Shown in pieces: positions 1-11,631 of a DNA stretch of 64,000 bases. This stretch comes from Isoetes taiwanensis (taxonomy: Eukaryota > Streptophyta > Lycopodiopsida > Isoetales > Isoetaceae), in contig JAJEKV010000042.1 of assembly GCA_021234155.1 (NCBI GenBank), positions 2,107,257 through 2,171,256 on the forward strand, in the 5' to 3' direction. The notes under the pieces are model-generated. The model ran no database searches and was not told where the DNA came from. It was given only the letters and a program-made list of their open reading frames with translations. The position numbers and the translations under genes were made by a program. Position 1 is the first letter of the stretch. Each line of letters opens with the position of its first letter.

Positions 1-98
1 AAGATGACTCCTACGTCCAAAATAGCATGACACCAAAACAGACGTCCCTTTCCCTAGAATGATGGTTCTCTTCTATATAAGAAGAGAACCATAACATT
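1..98 (-). repeat. terminal direct repeat of the DIRS element, 3' copy (A2)
   Basis: It matches 13567-13664 over 98 bp with four transitions. Identity stops after the bases CATT. The repeat contains the palindrome built around the TATATAA at 74-80. In element orientation it follows the recombinase gene directly. Confidence 0.85.
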
Positions 99-109
99 CT
101 AGGGAAAGG
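47..109. repeat. 63-bp near-perfect palindrome across the A2 boundary
   Basis: Two nested perfect inverted repeats, CCTTTCCCTAGAATG (47-61) with its complement at 95-109 and ATGGTTCTCTTCT (62-74) with its complement at 80-92, form a 28-bp stem with a 2-nt bulge. The outer arm at 95-109 lies outside the repeated A sequence. The other A copy at 13567 therefore has only the inner hairpin. Confidence 0.85.
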
Positions 110-160
110 TCCTTTGTAAAACAACAATAACCGACATAAAGAGGAACCTACCTCCAACTA

Positions 161-1118
161 TCACAGGCCGAGACTGCGAGAAACAGTGAGTCGCTCTTCA
201 ACACTGGGTAGAATGTAGCGAGCATGAGATGAAGCAGAACGCCAATGGCCATGAGAGCACACCACCTCAGCAGAAACTGCAGCCGCAGAGGCCACCCTGG
301 CCTCCCCACGACGCCCCGCATGAGTACCAAAAAGATGGGGAACTAAACCAATGCGACGCAAGCACTCAAACCATCATGCATGCGCGGTGGAATAAGACAA
401 AGCACGATAAGAGGACAAAGAGGATCGAAACAAGGGTCCACCCTCAGGAGGGTCAATGACATGGAACGAGCAAGCGAAAAACAAGCGCTGCAAGAGATGG
501 ACAGGGCAAGAAACCGAATCAGTACGTGCAATCAAGACTTCCTGGCCGACCGCAATCTGGTCACATTTAGACTTCAGGATTGCCACACAGACATGATCCG
601 GAAAAAAGGTCAGGTCATGCCTTGGAAATACGGAGAAAGCCAGCAAAACATAAGGTAACTAAAGAGGCTTTCATCAAGTCTCGCCACTCCGCATGGGTCG
701 GGGCAAAAGATAACATAACAAGACGGACGTGAGCAGCAGTGAGGGGCAACCGCAGTCAAGGTGTTGACCGAAGCCGAGGGGCAGACTAGCGGACCAATGA
801 GGGTAAAGGACCTGAACACGGAGAAGGGGCATTAATCAAGCTGTGAAAAAATAAGATCGCAGCAGAAGCACCATCCATCGAGGCGAGGCGATGGCGAGAA
901 GACACAAAAGAGGCAAAGAAGGCCGCGACATAGATGGATGAAGCAGGAAGAAAAAGGGCACTGTGGGACAAGCACCAAGACCGAAATCGCCGCCAAACAG
1001 AGGCATAAGCAAGGAGGGTAGAAGTAGCACGGGATTGCAGAACGAAGGTGGGGATAGGAGCCACAAAAACAGGGGATACTGCAGAAAAATGCGGTAAGAC
1101 ATCTGAAACACACACCAC
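161..1118 (-). pseudogene. DIRS tyrosine recombinase (frameshifted)
   Basis: This is the recombinase that would integrate a circular DNA copy of the element. Three frame-separated blocks give a collinear protein. The N-terminal SAM-like DNA-binding part lies at 786-1118, with the segment SRATSTLLAYASVWRRF. A central catalytic block at 374-646 contains the segment GQEVLIARTDSVSCPV, typical of DIRS recombinases. The C-terminal block at 161-361 contains FGTHAGRRGEA (the H-x-x-R pair), the HGHWRSAS motif, a following tyrosine in HARYILPSVEE, and the family ending LTVSRSLGL. The blocks lie in different frames, so the gene is broken by several indels. The next feature downstream is the A2 terminal repeat. 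The assignment to the DIRS recombinase family is firm; activity is very unlikely. Confidence 0.83.
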
Positions 1119-1311
1119 ATAAACATAATCAAGACCAAATCACATCACCAACCTTATTCAAATACACAGCGTAGAGCAAATAAAGCCACATGTCGTTTGT
1201 CACCCGCAAGACATGAGACCGACGGAAGCAAAGCACGAGAAAACTCATGAAAAAACAGTGCATCTACCAAAAATGGCTGCCAGGAATTCGTGCAGAAGCG
1301 ACCAACGGCCA

Positions 1312-3010
1312 TCAAGGGGCAGAAGGCCATGAAAAGACAACCAATGTTAAGCGAGCATGGCATAGGCGAGCATGGTGCAAGACAGCAGGGACTAAGGAGG
1401 CAAGAGGAAAGCAGAAATTATTGAACAAGCACCAATTGTAGGAAAAAGCATCAGGGGGAATCCGAAAAGGGTAAGCATCCTTGGTATTGAAGACAGGAAG
1501 TAAAGGATTAAATGGACTAGCAAAGCGGTCGACATGGTGAGGGCCCCATCGAGACTCAGTCAAGCTAAAAGCCTCAGAGGAAAGAGAGAACTCATCAAAC
1601 TTACAAATTTAAACAAATAGTCAGCCCACTCATTGTCCAAACGAGGAACCCACAACGGCTCGAGTTGAATCCTATGGTGATAACAAAAAATGAAAAGTTC
1701 GATTAAAAGCAAATGGAGAATTGGAGACGGGGGACCACCCTTTTGCAACAAAAAAGTGACATTCTGATTATCACCACGGGCAACTACAATGGAGTTGAAG
1801 AGGAGGCCAGGAAAATGCTGCAACAATTTGGAGTAGGGCAAACAACTCACGCCATCTAGAGGATTGAAGACGCTCAGATGCAGTAAAAAGGCCATGAAAG
1901 GAGAGCACGGGTGTACCAGGAATAGACAACCAACCACCCCAACCCTCATTGCTAGCATCAAACCCGAGGGTGACTTTCGTGAGGAGAGGGGCCAAAGAGG
2001 ACAACGGTCTATACAATAGTCTGCCAAAGACACAGTTCGTGACGTGACAGGGGGGAAAGCAAAAAAGGAGTACCCCAAAGCTCAGAGCAGTAGAGATCAG
2101 AGTGAAGGCCTGAGGTTAAGACAGCACACAGGTGGCCAAAAACTAGACGCAAGGACTGAATGAAACCGAGGAAACGAGCAATCAAGCGAGCAGAGACCAT
2201 AGGAGCAGCAAGCAAGTCAGAACAAAGAGATAAAGCGTGGGACTTTTTAGTGGCTGAGATGCAGAACAAACCATCCTGGGCATTGACTATGAAACCTAAG
2301 AAGACAGTGCGATGAGAAATGCGAAACCGACACTTTTTCCAAGCGAGAAGAAAACCGGCTTGCTGTAAGTCAAAAATAATCTGGACTTGAAGGGACTCGG
2401 ACGAGGAGTGACACAGAAACATGATATCATCAACATATGGGGAGCAACGGATACCTTGAGCATGCCACCGGCGAACCAATTGCCGAATGAGTTTGGTGAA
2501 CACAAATGGAACAGAGGCGAGTCCAAAGGGGAGAACATTGAAGACAAAAAACTGACCGTCCAGCAAAAAACCAAGAAAAGAATGGTGAGGAGGCCAGATG
2601 GAGACATGATGATAACCCGATTTCAAGTTTATGGCAAAAAGAAAATCGACAAGTTTGTAAAGATGAGAGAGCAGGTCTAATGATTCATAGCGAAAAGGGA
2701 GGACAGATAAAAAGGAGTTCAAGACATGCAAATCTAAGATAAGACGCCACTTTCCTTGACCTTTAGGGACCACCCCCAATGGGGAACAGAAGAAGGGACA
2801 AGAAGGCACAAGAGAGGCGGCACCGGTCCGAAGGAGTTCAGAGACGGCCAAACGAGCAAAATCAAGCTGGGTAAACAAGGACGAATGATTCTTTGCAAAA
2901 AAGGGTTGGGCAGAGGAATGAGTAAGCCAAGGCAAACGATAACCAAACCGGATCCAGCTGAGCACCTGCTGGGAGGAACAGAAGGACTGCCAAAAGGACA
3001 AAGCGGACAA
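1312..3010 (-). pseudogene. DIRS reverse transcriptase-RNase H (frameshifted)
   Basis: A 333-residue open frame (2009-3010) holds a DIRS-type reverse transcriptase. It has the segments SPLGVVPKGQGKWRLILDL (76-94), LPFGLASVPFVFTKLIR (160-176) and a YVDD active-site box at 192-195, followed by the FLGFIVNAQDG motif. The first catalytic aspartate, normally in FDLKSGYHH, reads as asparagine at residue 128. RNase H continues in other frames: FDASNEGWGGWL (1771-2016), then NQNVTFLLQKGG and WVPRLDNEWADYL (1560-2078). The block at 1312-1563, with HHVDRFASPFN, is the conserved spacer between RNase H and the recombinase in DIRS elements. Frameshifts and the altered active-site residue indicate an inactive copy. 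Confidence 0.85.
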
Positions 3011-4386
3011 GAGGCGATTGAGGACGCAGGTAGATGATGCAATAGAGTCAGCTACGATAGGATCAATGCCGAGATGAGGAATGCAAGAGGAAAACGGAGT
3101 GCAATCTGAAATAGCAACAAATCATACAAGAACAACAAGATATCAATAAAACCCCTAAAGAAGAACTCTGAAACTACCTCTAAGATGCCCATCCTACATA
3201 CCTGATACGGGAAGAATGCTTTGCCTATAACAACGACCACTGTTTTGAACTACAAGGGGAGATGCATCACTGGGAAGTATGTAACGAGAAATTCCCAACA
3301 AAAAACATGACAAATTGTGACCATGATCAACAACTGTAAAGAAGTGAGTCAGAAGGGGAAGGCCTAAGCCCAATCAACTTAAAATTAATACGTTTGCCGA
3401 CATGCCAATAAATACACTGAAAAACCAGAGCCCAGAGACCCAAAGTCTGGATAGAGAGATAGACAAAGAGAGATATGTGCTTGACCCAGATGACCCGAAA
3501 AAACTCTTTGCCAAAAAAACCGAAACGAAGACCTAACCTTACATTTTTAATCAAATAACAAACTGCCTTTGCAAAGAAAGGAATATGCGCATGTGGGGAG
3601 AAAAAGGGGGGCCAAATCTAACTTACCACAACCTAGCAAGCCAAAGCAATGCAAATATGGGAAACCACAGCAAAGAGAGTTGCAGAAAATGACAACAAAA
3701 AAGAAGCTAGAAATAAAGGAACTCCTACGGCCAAGAAGCTAGCTATCCTAAAGAAGGCATCTAGCGTAACAAAACCAAAAACTCTAGAGAACCATGTACC
3801 TAGATCCAAAAACCAACGAGAATTCGAGATACGAAGCAGTCAAGGTAATCACAACCTTAAAGAAAACCATGGTCCAAAAAACATAAGACGATTGTTGAAA
3901 TGAAACGAAAGACCGAACCTTACATCCCTAATCGATCGACAAACTGCCTTTGCAAGGAAGGGGAGATGCATATCTGGGAAGAAAGGGGGAAAACCTAACT
4001 TACAACAACAACCTAGCATCCAAAGCAATGCACACATGGGAAAACACAGCAAATAGAGCTGCAGAAAATGCATTCCATAACAACGAAAACTGAATTAGAA
4101 ATAAAGGAATTCCTAAGGCCAAGAAGCTAGCTAGCGTAAAGAAAGAGTCTAGAGTAGCAAAACCAAAACCACTAGAGAATCCTGTCAACTCGACTGACCC
4201 AAATATGCTAACCTATAATCTTATGCTAAATGCAACCAAGCCGATACAACCAAGTACCTAGATACAAAAAATTCAATGAGAATTTGAAATAAGATGCAGT
4301 AAAAGGCCATCACAACCTTAAAGAAAACCATGGTCCAAAAAACATAAGACAATTGTTGTATATATCCAAGTCATAAAAAATAATCA
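3011..4386. repeat. non-coding spacer with a ~380-bp tandem duplication
   Basis: No protein family is recognisable here. Two similar units run in tandem, about 3522-3897 and 3903-4357. Both begin near GAAACGAAGACC-type sequence and end with the same stretch around ACCATGGTCCAAAAAACATA. The second carries about 73 extra bases near 4185-4258. A partial third match (GGGGAGATGCAT) appears near 3258. Confidence 0.6.
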
Positions 4387-4437
4387 TTCTAGAGTCTAGT
4401 TGCCCTACAAAACCAATCACAACCGAACGACCATGCT
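4387..4437. repeat. split repeat B, outer copy
   Basis: Fifty-one bases beginning TTCTAGAGTCTAGTTGCCC are identical to 5348-5398. The copy marks the left end of the nested unit. Confidence 0.8.
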
Positions 4438-5204
4438 AATGAATGAATGAGCCATATGGCCCTCCCCCTTATTTCCAAAACAATATTACAACACTTCCTC
4501 ATGTCACCTCAATAAATGATTACTTTCATAAACCCTAACACTTTCAATAAACCCGCATGCACACCGGCCTTTTTGGGAATACAAAACATCAAATTGCCAT
4601 CTATAAACTCGAATAAGTTTTGAATGAAGATTTATATGCCCTCGTTGCTAATGTCTATCCACGACCCCAACAAGCTAAGATCCTCGCAAAGCCCTTGATG
4701 CCATAACCATAACGAATCGCAATGAACTGCACTAGTCCAAATTCATCCTCGAGGAAACCTGCAAAAAGAAGAAACAACATATACATGGACCCATTCTTGG
4801 CACAAACACGAGGGCCACCACCCCAAGTCACATCACCATTACTTGTCACGAAGGCCACTATAACCCTGGCACGAGGACCACCACGCCAAATCACAAACAC
4901 CATTGTGACACGAGGGCCATTACTCTCCACCGAAAGACCTTCCACACGAACTCTCCAAATCTATACATGGACCATCCTGACAATAGAGCAAAAAGATCTC
5001 CAAACATAATTGCCGTCCCTTAATCTATATATGATACATCTATATAAGAAACAACAAAAAAGAGCCTGCTTCTATAGTATTACATGGATCAAACTCTTAG
5101 CAAGAAGGCTAGCATTGCTCGGAACCACGACACGGACTTAAGGTCTGAACATGATGAAAAGAAGAAATCTAAGACAAAGCGTCATATGGGAAGGGGGGTG
5201 GGTG

Positions 5205-5347
5205 GGACAATCGACCAAAGGGGAGAGGCTATTAGACGGCTGATAAGATGAACAATGACAAGATGGATATATATACTATAAAGGACCTTTCAACTAGCCT
5301 TAAGAAGCGGATTTATCTGCTTATCTTGAAACGCAGATAAATCGTAC
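5205..5347. repeat. split repeat A, internal copy
   Basis: It is about 96% identical to 9967-10110 over 143 bp. Most differences are C/T or G/A, as expected from methylation decay. It carries the inverted pair GATTTATCTG (5310-5319) and CAGATAAATC (5334-5343) next to its right end, plus an AT-rich TATATATACTATAAAGG stretch. Confidence 0.82.
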
Positions 5348-5398
5348 TTCTAGAGTCTAGTTGCCCTACAAAACCAATCACAACCGAACGACCATGCT
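5348..5398. repeat. split repeat B, internal copy
   Basis: It abuts repeat A at 5347 with no intervening base and is identical to 4387-4437. Confidence 0.8.
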
Positions 5399-6715
5399 GA
5401 AAGTTAAGAACCTACTGAACAAATCTAAACAACGCCGTAACGACACAAGAGTTGTTCTAAAGATCAAGAGCCAATCAAGGCATCTAACTAAACAAATACT
5501 GCAACAGAAAGTAAAGGTTCGATGCCACATTTAATGCAAAGGAAGCAGAGCGATAATGAGCAAGAGATTCAGACAAAAGACCAAGGCAGATGCAAACAAC
5601 TAACCACACAAAGAGAGAAATGAAGCATGCATCACCACAACATTGGCATAAGAGTCGACCAAGACAGACTGGCCTCCAAACCCACACGAGGGAACATCGA
5701 CGCAACTCGTAATTAACAAGCACAAAGCTACAAGATCCATAATATGCTAGCAACATAAGCTTAAAGGACCCTATTACCATTGGCAAACATTGTAAAAACA
5801 ACTAGGCTATAGTACCAAAAAATAAATGTGACGCATAGACGAAGCTCCAGCTGTCATAAAACACCATCTAAAAATCATGACAAGACGCAAATCATTCCCC
5901 CAAAACCCAACAAACTAACCCAATTGAAGATGCCTCATGTATAAAGCATGTAACTATCAACTCCAAAGAAAACAAAAGAGCAAGCTGGAAAGGTCAATAA
6001 GCAGTGGACTAACAATTAAAAAACATTGCAAACCAATGTGAGTCAATCACACAAGAACCATCTGTTAAACCTTAAAAGGGCATACTACACCAAATTACCA
6101 AAGCTTCAAGACCACCACGGCACAACCAAACCAAACTACAAAAAAAAACCAAAGACGCCCTTCAAGGAAAGCAACTCCCATCCCAAATGGTTACTTGATC
6201 AACTAGAGTGGAAACTAAATTAAAAGGTTTAAAATCCTAACAACCTACAATAAAAAGGCTCCCTAACTTGTTGCCCTGCCCATTAAGACCACATACATGC
6301 AATAAATTGTGTCACTATACACATACTTGGCACCCTTACAATGTGGACCCTTGTGGGCAATTACCATGTAGCAACTTTAACTAGCTCTTAACACGGTCAA
6401 GAAGATGCCATAACCTTAGATCACATCTAGTATGCCTGTAAAATGGTCCTTCCTAATTGGGTGCAACTACCCAAAATAGAAAGCGGCAGACCAAAACTTA
6501 GGGTGCAAGGTAGTATAAGGGTAAAAAAGTCCAAGGTGTCCTCAAAATTATACATAAATACAGCGCAAATAAAACAACTAACATTGCAATAAGATGCACA
6601 TGGGTAACGTTGCAATAAGATGCACATGCGAAGACAAGGACCTAACCTGATTGGAAAACGACTAGACTTCGCAATACTAAATACCTCACATGACAACCAC
6701 CAGGAGATTAAGAGA

Positions 6716-6984
6716 GGCAAAAAAGTGTATGAGATAAGAGACTAAAATATGAGAAACCAATAGAAAAGGGAACCCTAAGTGAGGCAATAAAGTGTGTGAG
6801 ATAAGAGACTAAAATATGAGAAAAGGAATCGACTAGAATAGTGAACCCTGGACATGTATACAACGACAAGAGTAAGAGAGGTACCTAAATTGCCTAAGAG
6901 ATACATACCATGTGGGGGACATGTATACAATGTTAAGAGTAAGAGAGGTACCTAAGTTGCCTAAGAGATCCATACAATGTGGGA
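6716..6984. repeat. two short tandem duplications (~69 and 67 bp)
   Basis: A unit containing GAGATAAGAGACTAAAATAT occurs near 6730 and 6800. A 67-bp unit beginning GACATGTATACAA occurs at 6851 and again at 6918. No coding function is seen. Confidence 0.7.
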
Positions 6985-7275
6985 GAAAGAACGGACTAGG
7001 GAATGGACCCAAGGCTAAGGACAAAAATTGACCAAAGAGACCAAACCACCCCAAAATGTCATGGTGCTTATTGGTATTTATCCACCAGCAAGCCTAATAT
7101 CTAGGGTCGTATGACTAAACATTTACAACAACATAATGAAACAACTCAAAGTCCTACATACCCGCTGCTTTGATAGAACATACGATCTGCACTACTCTAA
7201 AACTTGGCCTTGTAAATGCTGAAAGTGAACTTGCCAAAAGCAAAGAAACACTACCAGCTACTTTCCAGCTACTCA

Positions 7276-8770
7276 ATGTCAACGTATTAAGGTAGCAAGA
7301 AGGCAAAACCTGGTTCACAACAATAGACCGGGCTTCCATAAAGATGTCCATAAAGGTAGCAAGAAGGCCAAAACTGGTTCACGACAAAATGACACCGGGC
7401 GTCCTTGAAGCTGTCCAAGGACGTAGAGTCATATCCCTGCATGGACTCACGAGCAAAAAGATTTTCAATCATTTCATGGGCAGAAAGATGTGCAACTGTC
7501 TTAATAGTACTTTAATTGCCAGAAAGATGTTCAATCATTTCATGAGCAGAACGATGTCCAACTGTTCCAATAGTTATCTAAATTGCCATCATCAACAAGT
7601 CTAGTGGATTGAAAGCCTAAAATCTTTTAGAAGCTTCCTTGTAACAAATCCAGACAATTGATTAGTACAGTGGCTGACCTGTAAAGGCTTGCGTCATACC
7701 CATCGAACTAAGAGCTGCAACACCTCAGCTGCAACACCTATATGCCGCAACTATATCCATTATCTGGTAGTCCGGTAGTCGTATAGTGGCAAATGAATGG
7801 GCAAGACCAAATCATGATCAAGACCTCCGACCTCCATCAAATAACCTGTTGAAAAGCTAACAACCGTCTAGATTTGCAGTTAGACTAGTTAGATATGCTC
7901 TTATTAATACATGATTTGCAATCTGCAAAGCGAGGACCAAATTGAAATACGGAATAAAGGATGCTCCATATTTGATTAGACTCGCCATATTTGATTAGAC
8001 TCGCCTCCATATTTGATTAGACTCATCTACAACTTGTAGAGAATCACCCATCTAAGTAGTGAATAGTACAACAAATACAACAAGAGCCACCCACCAAGTC
8101 CACAAACAAAAACGGGCTCAAAGGCCTTAGACATTGCAATGAATAGCACACCACAAGACATCCTGCATGAATAGAATATTCCAGACATAGGAGCTTACAA
8201 GACAACTAGAGATCGTGCAAAAGGCTAGTTGTCGCACCAAATGGCTGTATAAGAGAAAATGTAATAAGAAATACCAGAATACTGTCAACAAGCAAATGAT
8301 TTTGAGGGAGACCAGCTGTCAATTCAAGGTAACAAGGTGACTAGGCAATAAAACTATAGGAGGTTGGTAAAGGGTAGCTAGCATACACAGCAGTAAACTG
8401 GAAGGTTAAGCGTAGAACCACAAAGGTAAACTTCCTAACAGAAACCCTATTACCCATCCATGTCATTGCACTACGAATCCCGATCCTTTGCACATGCACA
8501 TCCTATTTGGAACTGCATTAGCTTCAGAATTGCGTAAAAGCAGAGCTCAAATGTATAGCATCCAAATCCTATGGCTTTTAGAGAAGCTCCAAGATAAGTC
8601 GTAAATAATACAACAGACATTCTCCACCAAGTTCACAACGAAACAAGGTTTCTTAAAGGCTTTGGACGTAGCAATCAATCAAAAGCATACGACAAGACAT
8701 CTTGTGGCAGCACAAACTCTTCTGAAAGTTGGGGCTAATAAGACAATTCGCAATTATGGGATGCTTCTCC
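7276..8770. repeat. cluster of tandem and near duplications inside the nested unit
   Basis: GGTAGCAAGAAGGC recurs at about 7291 and 7355. TTCAATCATTTCATG-containing units recur near 7466 and 7530. CATATTTGATTAGACTC occurs three times between 7966 and 8027. A longer stretch around 8050-8165 recurs, diverged, around 8595-8705. No protein family is recognisable. Confidence 0.6.
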
Positions 8771-9966
8771 TACTAGTTCGCTGTAAAAGGTAACTACTAA
8801 CTCGAAGAAAGGACAATAGTCATGTGTACCCAAACAACTACATATGAAGCACACGAATGGATTGAGAGATACACTTAGAAGGCCTCTTCAATTGCTGAAA
8901 GCCATGGCTAAACTAGGACTACCATGACTGAGGAAAACAAGAGCCCCTGACCAACTATCAAGAGGAAAATAGGAAATTATAGCTGCACAAGAGGGAAAAA
9001 GACAATTGCAATTGCATAGTGCGAAAATTTGAACTTGGAACACAGTATAGCAGAGTCCAAAACAAAGCCAGGGCTTGACAGAGATGTTACTGACCAATAA
9101 CTATGAGAAAATATAGAAAAACTAAATAGAGCTAGAGGTGGAACCCTGAAACAAAATAGTCAAGACCAAAATACAGCCAAAATTTGACAGAGCTAGACTT
9201 TGAATCCAGAAAATAAAATAGTGGAGAGCAAAATAAAGCCAAGATTTGACAAAGCCAGAAATAAAACTTGTATCTACCAACATAAAATACAAGACTGATT
9301 CACAAATTACAGCTCACAAGTGTAAGGAAATCAAACTGCACAGAAATATCAACGTAGCAAGCAACAACGCATCTCTTGGGTGAAAGCATAGATGTGGTTG
9401 AATGGGGCAGTCACAGGGCAAATAGGTGGCCAAGATGCTTGCATAATGGTTCTATAACATCATGTTAAAATTACGGGCTTTGCAGTGCACAAATCGTGCT
9501 CACATCAAATTCTAAGGACTGAAACGCCATCAAACTCAGATCTATACAACAAGGAAGGGAAAAACCTCACCAACAACAAGAACCAGCTGCAAATCCTACC
9601 ATACACTGGCGACAAGCATACCCTCGCTTCCAAACTATAGGACCATAGCTCCAGGCAACAAAGCTTCAAACAGCTCGAAAAATCAAGCACGGCCGATGCT
9701 ATCTTCTGAAACCCTAAAATTGAGCACCGATTACACCCCTTTGTGAGACTAAACGGACCTAGGTGATCTACGTCCCAGCAAGCTATCAAACAGACACAAG
9801 GTTAATGAGGAAAAATTGAAAACTGGTTTTCTAGGGACGAAAAATCTAAATCGTTCTCTGCCAGTATGTGTGCAATTTGTACGAGGTCACGAGACTAGAC
9901 ATATAACAAGCCGAAGAGCAAGCAAGCTTGAGTATTGTTGAAGAGATAGAGGGCGCCCAGCGCCTA

Positions 9967-10110
9967 GGACAATCGACCAAAGGGGAGAGGCTATTAGATG
10001 GCTGAGAAGGATGAACAATGACAAGATGGATATATATACTATAAAGGACCTTTCAACTAGCCTCAAGAAGCAGATTTATCTGCTTATCTTGAAACACAGA
10101 TAAATCGTAC
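9967..10110. repeat. split repeat A, outer copy
   Basis: It begins GGACAATCGACC and ends AAATCGTAC, matching 5205-5347. It marks the right end of the nested unit, about 45 bp from the DIRS gag stop. Confidence 0.82.
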
Positions 10111-10156
10111 ATAGTACGGTCATAGCCGTCTAGTTCTGACTCCATCAACCAAATAC

Positions 10157-11322
10157 TCACATCTGAGGATGAGAGAAATATTGAGGGGTGATGGGAAACT
10201 GGGGCACTGGTGGGAGAGAAGGAGCAGGAGGGAGTGCCAAAGGAGTGTTTGAAAATGCCGCACGAGCAAAACAGGTTTCAATTCTATGGTTATTACGACC
10301 ACAGAATGTGCAAAACAAGCGACGGGTACCCCAGGAAAGAGAAACAGCGGGGGCACCAGGAGCAATTTGATGAGAAGAAAAAGAGGTATTTGAAGCTCTG
10401 GTGGCAGAACTAGGGCGACGATCAAGGCGGCCTTGGCGGGCTAATTTCAAGCAGTGGGAGTCATCAGCGGATAAAGATAAGCCTGAATGATCAGCAAAGT
10501 CAAAAGCAATATCGTACCCTTCACGATCAGCAATCAAAAGAAATTTCATACGCTGTTGAGTTGCCATCTTTCCCTCCTCAATGAGTTTCACGACCGAGTC
10601 GGGCACCGCCGGAGAGAGAGAGAACAGGCGAGCATACAACTCCCAAAATCGGTCCTCCGTAGCAGCCAAAAACTCGTACTGGTGCCGTGAAGAATCCCGT
10701 TTGAAAGAGGGCAAGGTCTTAGCCACCCGCTCTCGTACTTCCTCCCGCAGAGATTCGACAGCCTCGTGAATGGAAGACTGGGCTTAAAGGGACGTCCACA
10801 AATCATTAATTTGGGTCATTTGTAATTGCAGTGATTGAAGGACCTGAGGCAATAAGAGATCATATTGAGAGGGAGGCGCCACCGATGGGGTAAGTGGTGG
10901 AAAGGAAAACAATGGCGGAGGTGCCGTATTTGAAGTTGCAGGAGCGGGAGTGGCCGTGGGGGGAAAAACAACGGGTGGGGGAGGAGGAGCGGGAGTAGCA
11001 GTGGGCATAGCCGAAGAGGGAAAAAAAGGCAGAACTGGAGGTGTGGGAATACTCAAAAGGGGTGTGGAAAAAAATGCTGAAGCTGTAAAGGAACCCCCAA
11101 ATGGATTTGAGGAGGAAGAGGGGCCCAAGTTGCCCAAAGATCCCAAGAGAGAAGCTGCACTTGGAAGAACAGGTGGAGGAGCCGTGGGAGAAGAACGCGC
11201 CCTCCCGATGCCAGCGGGTGCCTGAGTAGCAATATGTTTCCCCGACGTGCTGCCGCAAAGCCCCGCGTACCCATGGGGGCATCTGGACCAGGGTGCAACC
11301 TAGACTGGTTGGCATCAGTCAT
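10157..11322 (-). pseudogene. gag: DIRS gag-like protein (frameshifted)
   Basis: This is the nucleocapsid-type ORF of the DIRS element. The N-terminal part (10784-11322, in two frames) starts MTDANQSRLHPGPDA. It is rich in proline, serine and alanine and ends with a short helix-forming stretch QVLQSLQLQMTQIND. The C-terminal part (10157-10726, 189 residues) ends in a CCHC zinc knuckle, C-X2-C-X4-H-X4-C, visible in CTFCGRNNHRIETC, followed by a proline-rich tail. A stop separates the two parts at about 10784. Zinc-knuckle gags with proline-rich regions occur in retroelements generally, so the DIRS assignment rests on position and strand. At least two lesions are present. Confidence 0.68.
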
Positions 11323-11631
11323 CCTGAAACAAAGAACCCCTTAGAACCGACAAGAAACAAGAAAAACGAGAACCGAGAATACCAATGGATAAAATTTGCA
11401 TAATTTATTTCCAATATAAACAAATAGCACTGAGGTGCAACTCAAAGAATGACAACTTTATGGCTAAAACATGGCCAGAGGACCAGTTGCTACAATGGAG
11501 TTTCTCTATGCGGGTACCAGGGTGTCATCACATCCGGGCCTGAACCGGAGACAAGAGTGCAAGAGGGGTCGGGGAAGAAACGCCAAGGAAAGATAGGATA
11601 TAGAGCAGAAAATGGAGCAAAACGAGGCAAC

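Larger units (their letters stand above)
4387..10110. mobile_element. nested non-autonomous element with split direct repeats
   Basis: Repeats lie in the order B2 (4387-4437), A2 plus B1 abutting (5205-5347, 5348-5398), A1 (9967-10110). On the minus strand this reads A1...B1A2...B2. The internal A2/B1 junction (ATCGTAC then TTCTAGAG) is exactly what results if the two outer ends of the unit are joined, as in a circular intermediate. This split-direct-repeat layout is known from PAT-like and Ngaro tyrosine-recombinase elements. No gag, reverse transcriptase or recombinase is recognisable inside, so the unit would depend on proteins in trans. It sits just beyond the 3' end of the DIRS gag, about 45 bp from its stop. 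Orientation cannot be fixed because the pattern is symmetric. Confidence 0.68.
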
